This document shows, piece after piece, positions 8,275 to 15,349 of a stretch of 34,930 nt of DNA. The position numbers were made by a program, and so were the translations under genes. Every line of letters starts with the position of its first letter. The first letter of the stretch is position 1. The notes beneath the pieces are model-generated. The model made no database searches and was not told where the DNA came from. It was given only the letters and a program-made list of their open reading frames with translations. Where the stretch lies: NCBI GenBank assembly GCA_934149245.1, contig CAKPER010000013.1:1-34930 (forward strand), read 5' to 3'. Source of the stretch: an uncultured Bacilli bacterium. Its GTDB lineage: Bacteria > Bacillota_I > Bacilli_A > RF39 > UBA660.

Positions 8275-10371
8275 TCACTCTACAATATATGGATCAGTCT
8301 TAGTTCCACTTCCTTTAGTTATTACTACACTATCTTTTAAATATACGACTGGATATACTTGCTTTTCATCATCTATATTATTAAGTTTTTCCAATTCCCC
8401 ATCTTTAGTTATTTCATATAGATTATTAATTCCTAATAAAGTAAATTGTCCTTTAGTATTACTATATAACCAATTATTATAACAATTAGCATCATCCTTA
8501 TACTTATCTATTGTTGTCTTACACTGTGTAGGATCTGATGCATAAAAATAATCTGATGCATAAATTAATCCAACCTTAGTCTGATATAATTTTCCCTTTT
8601 TCTCTTGTTCTAAAAAAGTATTAGGATAAACTTCCTTAGTCGTTATATCATTACTATAGTAATAAGTAACATCACTTACTAATTTTCTTGCATTAGTATC
8701 TAAACCAACTTTGGAAAAATCGCACTTTTTCTGCGTACTTCCTACATAACAAGTTCCACTTTTTTGGTTATAATATAAATCATTTAACTCTTTTATTAAC
8801 TCAACATTCTCAAGTGATATATTAGCCTTAGTACTAGCATAAGAATAATCTCCAATAGACTCTTCCCTAATTATTTTTATCTTTGGTTCCTTAGAAGAAG
8901 TCTCAGTTGTTTTTACATTAGATAAACTAATTATTCTCCATAACTCATTATTAAACTTTATATAATTATTAGGATTTGTACCATAATATCTATAATTTTC
9001 TTCATTATCTAACATTAATCCTTTTTCCTGATTTAAACTAATTATAGGCAATTCCTTATTTGAAGATACATTAGTTGAAACTAATGTTCCATCTTTATAT
9101 AAATTCTTTATATATTTAGTAGCTAGTGTTCTATCCTCACTGCTACTCTTTTTATCAGGATCTAATACTTTGATAGTATAAGGGTTTAAAGAAGTACCAT
9201 CACCAGAATCAACATAAACATCATCTCTTAATCTTAAAACTGGTCTTAAGCCAAGTGAAGTATTAGAGTAACTATGATTAATACTATTAGTAGCTGGATC
9301 CCAAAAATAACCAGAAAGCTTTAAAGTATTATCATTAGTAGCAAACCAATAATAGCCACCATTATTTATAATATCATTATTTAATCCACAACTAGAATTG
9401 CTATTATTTAAGCAAGTATTTATGTCAATTTTACTGCCTAAAATATTCTTAAAATCTAATACATCAAAAGCCCACGTACTTCTATTATCACACACTCCCA
9501 AGTAAGAATAGTCTTTATTACAGTAAGCAAGAGCTCTTTTATTTAAATTATCTATATGATTAGTAATACTATTAGTCTTATCATATGTCTCTGTTGAATC
9601 AAGTGCTATATTACCAGTTTCATCAGTAGCTATACATTCTAAAGCACCAGCACTTGTTAAATAAGCTGTATCATTTTTAACATAAGCTACTCGAAAACCA
9701 GTTTGGTTATAACTAAAATCTCCATTAAAGCAAAAGCCCATATTATTACTATCAGTATAACCAGCATTGTTACCTGTACAAGTTGCCTCTGGACATTCAT
9801 TATTTCCCGTATACGTTACATAACTTCCAGGTTTTACCTCATTTAGCATAACTGGTCCATCATATTTCTCAAGTAAATTTTTTCCACTTGGAATATTTAA
9901 TTCTCCTCCATTAGCTGTTCCATAAGCAATTCCTAAATCAATAGTAACTGGACTAGATGATAAATTAAATATTCTAATATCTACTAAATAATCTTGATTA
10001 GGCGCAATAGTTGTTTGTGGTAATTTCTTAGTAGATTCTATATATCCTATTGATGTATCTATAATACTATCAACTGAAGAATAATATAGTCCATATTTCA
10101 AAGTAGTATCACTGTTATTAGAAACTTTAATAGAAATATTTTTATTACTCTTAGCTGGCACAACAACGCTATTAGTTTTATTTTCTCCAAGTATAAATTC
10201 ATATGTTCTAATACCATCAACAATATTTAACCCATTTGATGTTGTATATAGAGAAAATGTAGTATATAACCCCGCAGTTACTAAAGCAAGTAATACAAAT
10301 ACAGCTAATAAGATATTTCTTTTCCCTATTTTATCAATAACTTCATAAAACCTCTCAACAATATTACTCAT
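8275..10371 (-). CDS. Membrane-anchored surface protein with two C-type-lectin-like/DUF6273-like modules
   Basis: A 698-residue protein with an N-terminal membrane anchor (about 19-40), then a beta-rich domain of about 110 residues and two tandem modules. The first ends GLRPVLRLRDDVYVDSGD and the second ends VYPVVYLKDSVVITKGSG, each followed by a T-x-PY signature. The same module ending occurs in the surface proteins at 26871, 28583 and 30184. It resembles the DUF6273-like and C-type-lectin-like surface domains of gut Firmicutes; this is recognition by pattern only. Paired cysteines (for example ECPEATC and CLNNSNSSC) suggest disulfides outside the cell. A GAGAGGG ribosome binding site precedes the ATG. 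Likely cell-surface binding or adhesion; ligand unknown. Confidence 0.75.
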   Translation of the reverse strand: MSNIVERFYEVIDKIGKRNILLAVFVLLALVTAGLYTTFSLYTTSNGLNIVDGIRTYEFILGENKTNSVVVPAKSNKNISIKVSNNSDTTLKYGLYYSSVDSIIDTSIGYIESTKKLPQTTIAPNQDYLVDIRIFNLSSSPVTIDLGIAYGTANGGELNIPSGKNLLEKYDGPVMLNEVKPGSYVTYTGNNECPEATCTGNNAGYTDSNNMGFCFNGDFSYNQTGFRVAYVKNDTAYLTSAGALECIATDETGNIALDSTETYDKTNSITNHIDNLNKRALAYCNKDYSYLGVCDNRSTWAFDVLDFKNILGSKIDINTCLNNSNSSCGLNNDIINNGGYYWFATNDNTLKLSGYFWDPATNSINHSYSNTSLGLRPVLRLRDDVYVDSGDGTSLNPYTIKVLDPDKKSSSEDRTLATKYIKNLYKDGTLVSTNVSSNKELPIISLNQEKGLMLDNEENYRYYGTNPNNYIKFNNELWRIISLSNVKTTETSSKEPKIKIIREESIGDYSYASTKANISLENVELIKELNDLYYNQKSGTCYVGSTQKKCDFSKVGLDTNARKLVSDVTYYYSNDITTKEVYPNTFLEQEKKGKLYQTKVGLIYASDYFYASDPTQCKTTIDKYKDDANCYNNWLYSNTKGQFTLLGINNLYEITKDGELEKLNNIDDEKQVYPVVYLKDSVVITKGSGTKTDPYIVE

Positions 10372-10396
10372 ACTTTACCCTCTCTATCTTAGAATA

Positions 10397-10405
10397 AGTA
10401 TACCA
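10397..10405 (-). promoter_or_regulatory. Extended -10 promoter of the 8275 surface-protein gene
   Basis: The minus strand reads TGGTATACT about 25 bases before the start codon. An alternative TTGCAT-N17-TATCAT lies slightly upstream. Either would give a short leader. Confidence 0.42.
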
Positions 10406-10450
10406 TGATTTTTAGAAAAATGATATAATTTTTTCATTTAAAATGCAAGC

Positions 10451-10479
10451 AAAAAAAAGAACAGACATATAATCTGTTC
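10451..10479 (-). terminator. Rho-independent terminator of tetR-yhgE
   Basis: On the minus strand a perfect 7-bp stem (GAACAGA/TCTGTTC, loop of 7) is followed by eight T residues. It lies just after the stop codon of the YhgE/Pip gene at 10486 and separates it from the downstream surface-protein gene. Confidence 0.9.
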
Positions 10480-10485
10480 AAATCT

Positions 10486-12510
10486 TTATTTATTTGCTTT
10501 CTTTTCCTTATAAAGATTACTACTTATATTTATTACAGTAAATACAACCAATAAAACTATTATTACTATAATATTCTTAGTAAGTAAATTCTTCTCTATT
10601 ACTACCAATGATTCTCTAAGTAAAGCTATTGTATATTTCATTGGTAAATAATTATTCATCCATCTAAATCCTTTAGTTACAGTTTCAATTGGGAATGTTC
10701 CTCCTGCTGCTGCTAATTGTAAAACAAGTAATATAAGGGCAATAAATTTTCCAATATCACCAAAGTTTTCTATTAAAAATCCTATTATAGCAATAAACAT
10801 ATTAGCTATTAAAATTAATGATACAAAATAAAGTGGCATACTTGTTATTTTAAAATCTAGCAAACAATTCAATAAAATTCCTAAAGTTATTGCTGATACT
10901 GTTGCTAAAGCATGATATGCGAGTGTTCTTTTTAATCTATTATTATTATTAATTCCAAAAATACCAAATCTTTCATCCTTATCATAATATAAAACTATAT
11001 ACATCATTAAACATCCAACCCATAGTGCTATTGAAATAAAGAATGGAGAAAAAGCTGTACCATAACTAGATATTTCATCAACAACATCTGTTTTTAAATT
11101 AACTGCTTCTTTAGAGTAATCACTTAATCCATCAACTTTTTTAACTTCTTTTTTAGTATTATCAATATTTGTATCTAATTCTTTTTTAGCATCTAATACA
11201 CTATTGTCTAAAGTTGTCATTCCATTTTTTAATGTTAATGCCCCACTACTTAAAGTTTTAGCGCCACTATCTAGTGTATTTATACCACTACCTAAAGTAT
11301 TTATTCCATTATTTAAAGTACTTGCTCCTGACTTTAGGGATTTTATTCCATTAGATATTTGTAAAGAACTGTTATATAAAGTATTAGCACCCATTTGAAG
11401 TTCTGTTATACCATTTTGTAATTCTGTTATTTGTCCAGATACACTAGATAAACCAGATACTTTATTATTTAATTCCGTAAGACCAGCATTTAATTTTTGA
11501 TTTCCTGCTTTTAATACAGTACCACTAGCTTTTAATTTTTGCGTATCAGGTGATGATTGAATTCCTGTTATAATAGCACATAATTTTTGCTCATTCTCAG
11601 TTTCTGGTGCTGCACATAATGTAGAAGCATAATCAACTGTAGACAAAATTTTATTTGTACCATCAACATAGTCATTCATTCCTAATAATTGATCACTACC
11701 ATTTTTTAAATCACTTACACCACCAACTAAATCTGTAAGACTTGAATTTAAACTACCTAAATTAGAAGTAGCTTGAGCAAGTTTATCAGTTCCAGACTTT
11801 AGATTAAATAAACCATCATTAAATAAATCATAATTACTATCTAAGCTATTAACTCCATTAACTAAAGTATTAGAACCACTAACCAAGGCATTAGAACCAC
11901 TAACCAAAGAGCCTGTTCCTTGACTTATTGCCTCTGCTCCACTGCTTAATGTATCTGTACCATCCTTTAATTTACTTGTTCCATCATGTAAATCATTAAA
12001 TCCATTACTAATAGTATCTAAACTATCTGGTACTTCTTTTACTTTATTTGCCAAATTATCTACAATAGTAGAATTAACTGTATTATCTAAATTTTTCTCA
12101 ACATTTAAAACAACATTATTAATAATCTGACTAGCTAAATAATTTGATTTTTGATTAGGTGAATAAGTAATAGTAGCATGTCTTTTATTTTCTTCACTAG
12201 CACTATTTAAACTATCTGTAAAATCACTTGGAATAGTAATAACTGCATAGTATTCATTATTATATAAACCATCAGTAGCTTTCTTATTAGTAGTTGATAC
12301 TAATTTTAACTTCTTAGCTTTCTTAATACTATCTATTATTTCTTCTCCCTTATCACCATCATCTTCATTAACTATAGCTACTGGAATATTGTCTATATTT
12401 CCCTTACCATATGGATCCCAATAAGCTTTTAGATAAAAAAAACTATACATAAAAGGTATTAAAATAACAGCAGCAATAACAATATACTTAAAATAATTAT
12501 TTTTCTTCAT
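10486..12510 (-). CDS. yhgE: YhgE/Pip family membrane protein (ABC-2-like) with heptad repeats
   Basis: A 674-residue protein. An N-terminal membrane segment (about 8-28) leads into the YhgE/Pip N-terminal domain (VAIVNEDDG is typical). Residues about 165-440 carry many x-x-x-L-x-x-G heptads, for example LKDGTDTLSSGA and LVSGSNALVSGS, expected to form a long rod outside the membrane. The C-terminal 200 residues hold about five membrane segments of the ABC-2 type. Relatives include the phage infection protein Pip and YhgE, linked in some species to type VII secretion or efflux. It lies 16 bp after a TetR gene in one operon, as often seen for exporters under local control. The substrate is not deducible. 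Confidence 0.9.
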   Translation of the reverse strand: MKKNNYFKYIVIAAVILIPFMYSFFYLKAYWDPYGKGNIDNIPVAIVNEDDGDKGEEIIDSIKKAKKLKLVSTTNKKATDGLYNNEYYAVITIPSDFTDSLNSASEENKRHATITYSPNQKSNYLASQIINNVVLNVEKNLDNTVNSTIVDNLANKVKEVPDSLDTISNGFNDLHDGTSKLKDGTDTLSSGAEAISQGTGSLVSGSNALVSGSNTLVNGVNSLDSNYDLFNDGLFNLKSGTDKLAQATSNLGSLNSSLTDLVGGVSDLKNGSDQLLGMNDYVDGTNKILSTVDYASTLCAAPETENEQKLCAIITGIQSSPDTQKLKASGTVLKAGNQKLNAGLTELNNKVSGLSSVSGQITELQNGITELQMGANTLYNSSLQISNGIKSLKSGASTLNNGINTLGSGINTLDSGAKTLSSGALTLKNGMTTLDNSVLDAKKELDTNIDNTKKEVKKVDGLSDYSKEAVNLKTDVVDEISSYGTAFSPFFISIALWVGCLMMYIVLYYDKDERFGIFGINNNNRLKRTLAYHALATVSAITLGILLNCLLDFKITSMPLYFVSLILIANMFIAIIGFLIENFGDIGKFIALILLVLQLAAAGGTFPIETVTKGFRWMNNYLPMKYTIALLRESLVVIEKNLLTKNIIVIIVLLVVFTVINISSNLYKEKKANK

Positions 12511-12526
12511 AATATCTCCCCCTTAA

Positions 12527-13090
12527 TTAATTTTTATTTAATAGTCCATCTGTTAAAATTGTTGTAATTTCTTTTGTAATTTTTTCTTCATCAAGCTCTC
12601 CTTCATACTCAAACATAACTGCAATATATACTTTATATATTATAAATGCTGTTAAGTGAGCATTACATTTCTTTATATGATGTTCTACTATTTCTTTCTC
12701 AATTTTTTCTTCTATGTATTTTATAATACCATCATCATAAAGCTTTAAAAAGCTCTTACTTTCTTTAGTTTTACCTAATTTAACTTCCTCACTAATAGTA
12801 GATATTAACAAACTATTTTTTCTAAACTCTAACATATCATGAACATTAGTAGAAACTATTTCTGGAAATGACTTAGCACTATTTAATTTAGCTTCTATGT
12901 TCTTCTTCATATTTTCTAATTCTTCCTTAATAAAATAGCAAAACAAGTCATCCTTATCTTTAAAGTAAGAATAAATAGTCTTCTTTGTAACCCCACTCTT
13001 ATTAGCTATATCTAATAAAGATACTTTACGGTAGCCATATTTGGTAAACAATTCTCTTGCTGATACTATTATATCTTCTTTTTTTGTCAT
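12527..13090 (-). CDS. TetR-family repressor controlling yhgE
   Basis: A 187-residue regulator. The N-terminal 50 residues form a TetR helix-turn-helix (KVSLLDIANKSGVTKKTIYSYFKDKDDLF); the rest is a helical ligand and dimerisation domain without recognisable specificity. Start: the ATG at 13090 is chosen because AGAGG lies 8 bases upstream; the start codons at 13099 and 13096 fall within or directly beside that site. It heads an operon with the YhgE/Pip gene, and the promoter overlaps a pair of repeats that look like its operator, so autoregulation and derepression by a compound are likely. This is a standard one-component exporter control circuit. Confidence 0.9.
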   Translation of the reverse strand: MTKKEDIIVSARELFTKYGYRKVSLLDIANKSGVTKKTIYSYFKDKDDLFCYFIKEELENMKKNIEAKLNSAKSFPEIVSTNVHDMLEFRKNSLLISTISEEVKLGKTKESKSFLKLYDDGIIKYIEEKIEKEIVEHHIKKCNAHLTAFIIYKVYIAVMFEYEGELDEEKITKEITTILTDGLLNKN

Positions 13091-13102
13091 GTTCATCACC
13101 TC

Positions 13103-13138
13103 TATACCAATATACTAATTCGGTATACCAGTATAGTA
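13103..13138. promoter_or_regulatory. Putative TetR operator, two direct half-palindromic repeats
   Basis: TATACCAATATACTA (13103-13117) and TATACCAGTATAGTA (13124-13138) match at 13 of 15 positions, with starts 21 bp apart, about two helical turns. The second carries the dyad TATAC-NN-GTATA. They overlap the -10 element and the transcription start of the tetR promoter, the place expected for an autorepressor. Confidence 0.65.
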
Positions 13139-13163
13139 TATGCTTACAATAACTAAATGTCAA
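13135..13163 (-). promoter_or_regulatory. Sigma-A type promoter of tetR-yhgE
   Basis: The minus strand reads TTGACA, 17 bases, TATACT: a near-consensus promoter. The start would be near 13128, inside the repeat pair above, about 38 bases before the tetR ATG. Confidence 0.8.
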
Positions 13164-13271
13164 GACTTTTTTTATCAATTTTGCTAGTTTTTTGAAGAAA
13201 TTTGTAAATTTTTCATAACTATTAGTAGTAAATTCTTGCAACAAGTATATCTTTTAATGGAGGAGACTATT

Positions 13272-13967
13272 TTGAAAAATTTTTTAAATGATAGACTAAT
13301 AGCCCATAGAGGGGTATATTATAACTGTCGTGAAAACACTATCTCAGCCTTTAAAGAAGCTATTAAAAGAAATTATATAATAGAATTAGATGTTAGATTA
13401 ACCAAAGATAAAAAAGTTATTGTATTTCACGATCTAAATTTATTACGACTAACAGGTATAAATAAAAATATTAGTACCTCAACTTATGATGAACTAAATA
13501 GCATTATAAATATCCCAACCCTAGAAGAAGCTATTAAATTTGTTAAAGGAAGAGTACCAATTATAATAGAGATTAAATCTATAAATAAAAAATATGAATT
13601 AGAAAAAGAAGTTGCTAATATACTAGATAAATTTGATTATGAATTTGCTATCCAAAGTTTTAATATTTTATCCCTACGTTGGTTTAAAAAAAATAACCCC
13701 CAGTACATTAGAGGCTATCTTGTTAATGGCATATACTCCCAAAATAAACTATTTAATATTTTTATATTAAGTAAATTATTTAAATATAATATTGCTCCCT
13801 ATTATATAGGTATTGATATAAAAAGCTTAGATAATAATAATTCTAAAAAAGCAAGAAAAAAATATAATATTATTGGCTATACTATTAATAATAAAAAAGA
13901 ATATGAAAAATATCATAATCTTGCAGATAATTTTATTTGTAACATAGGAAAAGAGCCTTTTTATTAA
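13272..13967 (+). CDS. Glycerophosphodiester phosphodiesterase
   Basis: A 231-residue GDPD-family TIM barrel, cytoplasmic (no signal peptide). Seen: AHRG with the catalytic His near residue 12, the ELDVRLTKD metal-binding stretch and VFHD with the second catalytic His; the later IEIK and IQSF strands also fit the family. It would hydrolyse glycerophosphodiesters from phospholipid breakdown to glycerol-3-phosphate and an alcohol. Start: the TTG at 13272 is chosen because GGAGGAG lies 6 bases upstream; an in-frame TTG at 13236 has no such site. It is divergent from tetR, with about 110 bp between the starts of transcription, but functional linkage is not evident. Confidence 0.88.
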   Translation: MKNFLNDRLIAHRGVYYNCRENTISAFKEAIKRNYIIELDVRLTKDKKVIVFHDLNLLRLTGINKNISTSTYDELNSIINIPTLEEAIKFVKGRVPIIIEIKSINKKYELEKEVANILDKFDYEFAIQSFNILSLRWFKKNNPQYIRGYLVNGIYSQNKLFNIFILSKLFKYNIAPYYIGIDIKSLDNNNSKKARKKYNIIGYTINNKKEYEKYHNLADNFICNIGKEPFY

Positions 13968-13990
13968 AAGACTCTGGATAGACATACAAA

Positions 13991-14017
13991 GAGACTGTTC
14001 CCCCTGAGGACAGTCTC
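13991..14017. terminator. Strong hairpin after the glycerophosphodiesterase gene
   Basis: An inverted repeat (GAGACTGT/ACAGTCTC, extended to 10 bp with a G-U pair) with a 7-base loop lies 23 bp after the stop at 13967. The plus strand after it is A-rich, so it is not a classic terminator for that gene; on the minus strand it is followed by TTTG. It may instead be part of the RNA element next to it. Confidence 0.5.
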
Positions 14018-14030
14018 TCAAAAAGAATAA

Positions 14031-14115
14031 AAAGGGGTTGGCTAGTGTGATACTAGCACCAATTCATCTAAATTTGAATTGGTGATTAATATACTAAGAC
14101 AAAACCCCTTTTTTG
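14031..14115. ncRNA. Three-way-junction RNA element or bidirectional terminator
   Basis: An outer helix (AAAGGGGTT at 14031-14039 with AACCCCTTT at 14103-14111) closes two perfect inner hairpins: GCTAGT/ACTAGC (14041-14046, 14052-14057) and ACCAATTC/GAATTGGT (14058-14065, 14076-14083). T-rich runs follow the outer helix on both strands, so it could end transcription either way. On the minus strand TTGACA (14118-14113) with a 17-base spacer to TAGTAT could start a small RNA containing the two inner hairpins. It is not a tRNA and matches no RNA family I recognise. Confidence 0.5.
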
Positions 14116-14195
14116 TCAATACCTAAATTAATTAATTTGAATTTTTTAAATATATACTAACTATATGTTACCTATTCTATATTCAAAATAAATCA

Positions 14196-14420
14196 CTAAT
14201 ATCTGCCATTAAATTCATCATCTAATAATCGCTCATAATAAGCATATTTATCCATTAGTAATTCTTTATATTTATCAATCATATTTAGATAAAATTTTTT
14301 AGTTCCTACTTGATAAAACTTTAAACTATAGTATTTTTTTTCTAAAGCTTTAATTTCAGCCTCAAGAACTTCTATTACACCTTTTGCATACATAGTTGAT
14401 GGTAACTGTGATTTTTTCAT
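14196..14420 (-). CDS. Small conserved-looking hypothetical protein
   Basis: A 74-residue basic, helical protein with an amphipathic, coiled-coil-like middle (VLEAEIKALEKKYYSL) and a Tyr/Lys-rich C-terminal half. No membrane segment, no cysteines. A very strong ribosome binding site (AGGAGGG) lies 6 bases before the ATG, which is the main reason to accept the gene. It stands alone between the branched RNA element and the divergent sigK-like gene. The family is not recognised and no function is proposed. Confidence 0.7.
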   Translation of the reverse strand: MKKSQLPSTMYAKGVIEVLEAEIKALEKKYYSLKFYQVGTKKFYLNMIDKYKELLMDKYAYYERLLDDEFNGRY

Positions 14421-14566
14421 AAACTCCCTCCTACTAGAATAAAATATTATTTAATACATACTTGTATTAATTTTACCTCTTATTATGATAACCTATATTT
14501 TTAAATATTTTTCAACTTTACTTTAATAAGACGTTTACTAGCCCTAAGCGAAATTTAATTAACACT

Positions 14567-14592
14567 ATATTAACAACGCAATATCATAAAAT
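14567..14592 (+). promoter_or_regulatory. SigE-like promoter of the sigK homologue
   Basis: ATATT (14567-14571), 13 bases, then CATAAAAT (14585-14592) resemble the -35 and -10 of the mother-cell factor SigE in Bacillus (ATATT and CATACAAT types). The start would be near 14599, 30 bases before the sigK-like ATG. Known biology: SigE drives sigK in Bacillus. The match here is by eye. Confidence 0.4.
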
Positions 14593-14630
14593 GCCAACAC
14601 AAGTATATATATTAATTGAAGAGGTGTTTT

Positions 14631-15326
14631 ATGTTTGGACAAATATTAAATTTATTTCTGCAAAATATGTCATTTTTTGGTAGCTACTCAAACGAGATGT
14701 TTCCTCCTCCTCTATCTCACGAAGATGAAATTAAGTATATTACTTTAATGAAAAATGGAGATAAGGACGCTAGAAATAAATTAATTGAGCATAATTTAAG
14801 ATTAGTTGCCCATATTGTAAAAAAATTTGATACTAATAATAATGATATTGATGATTTAATTGGTATAGGAACTGTTGGTCTCATCAAAGGAATTGATACT
14901 TATTCTTTAGATAAAAAAGTTAAACTTACAACTTATGCAGCTAAATGTGCTGAAAACGAAATTCTAATGTATTTTCGAAGTAATAAAAAAAATAGTAAAA
15001 ATATTAGTATTTACGAGGGAATAAGTTATGATAAAGAGGGAAATGAGATTACTATATTAGATGTTTTAAAAACTAAAGATCCCGATTATCTAGAAGAGCT
15101 TTATATAAAAGATAACATTGTGGCTCTAAAAAAATATCTAAATTTATTAACTCCTAGAGAAAGAAAAATAATTGATATGCGCTACGGACTTAATAATCAA
15201 GATGAACTTACGCAAAAAGAAATTGCTAAAATTATGAAAATATCTAGAAGTTATGTATCTAGAATTGAAAAACGGGCTATTACCAAAATGCTTAGAGCTT
15301 TTATTAAAGATAAAAAGATAATCTAG
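14631..15326 (+). CDS. sigK: Sporulation sigma factor, SigK homologue (pro-sigma-K form)
   Basis: A 231-residue sigma-70 factor of the SigE/SigK group. It shows a hydrophobic N-terminal stretch (about 1-24), as in the pro-sequence that keeps Bacillus SigK inactive until cleaved, then FPPPLSHEDE and region 2 (ARNKLIEHNLRLVAHIVKK, DLIGIGTVGLIKGI). Region 4 ends with KIMKISRSYVSRIEKRA, nearly the same as in Bacillus SigK. It would direct late mother-cell genes during spore formation. The gene is intact, with no skin-type insertion. Start: the ATG at 14631 has AGAGG 6 bases upstream; the TTG at 14616 is within the leader. SigE is the main alternative assignment, but the N-terminus and recognition helix favour SigK. 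Confidence 0.85.
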   Translation: MFGQILNLFLQNMSFFGSYSNEMFPPPLSHEDEIKYITLMKNGDKDARNKLIEHNLRLVAHIVKKFDTNNNDIDDLIGIGTVGLIKGIDTYSLDKKVKLTTYAAKCAENEILMYFRSNKKNSKNISIYEGISYDKEGNEITILDVLKTKDPDYLEELYIKDNIVALKKYLNLLTPRERKIIDMRYGLNNQDELTQKEIAKIMKISRSYVSRIEKRAITKMLRAFIKDKKII

Positions 15327-15349
15327 ATGATAAGTCTACATTATCTTTT
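15313..15349. terminator. Bidirectional terminator shared by sigK and uvrA
   Basis: A 10-bp stem (AAAAGATAAT/ATTATCTTTT) plus a 4-bp inner stem after one mismatch, loop of 7, lies where the convergent sigK and uvrA genes end. A/T runs on both sides make it usable from both directions. The arms overlap the last codons of each gene. Confidence 0.75.

Noticed and set aside
11204..11398. Plus-strand open frame opposite the heptad repeats of yhgE
   Set aside because: Its repetitive VLAP-type sequence is the antisense of the L-x-x-G heptads, and no start signals are present.
11200..12000. Short repeated units considered as a CRISPR-like array
   Set aside because: The units are degenerate 7-residue coding heptads of a YhgE/Pip protein, without constant repeats and unique spacers.
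13026..13244. Minus-strand open frame overlapping the tetR start and promoter
   Set aside because: It runs through a near-consensus promoter and the operator repeats, in another frame than tetR, without a ribosome binding site.
14031..14115. Cloverleaf-like folding considered as a tRNA
   Set aside because: No anticodon arm of 5 bp with a 7-base loop, no T-loop consensus and no CCA-type acceptor; only a three-way junction is formed.
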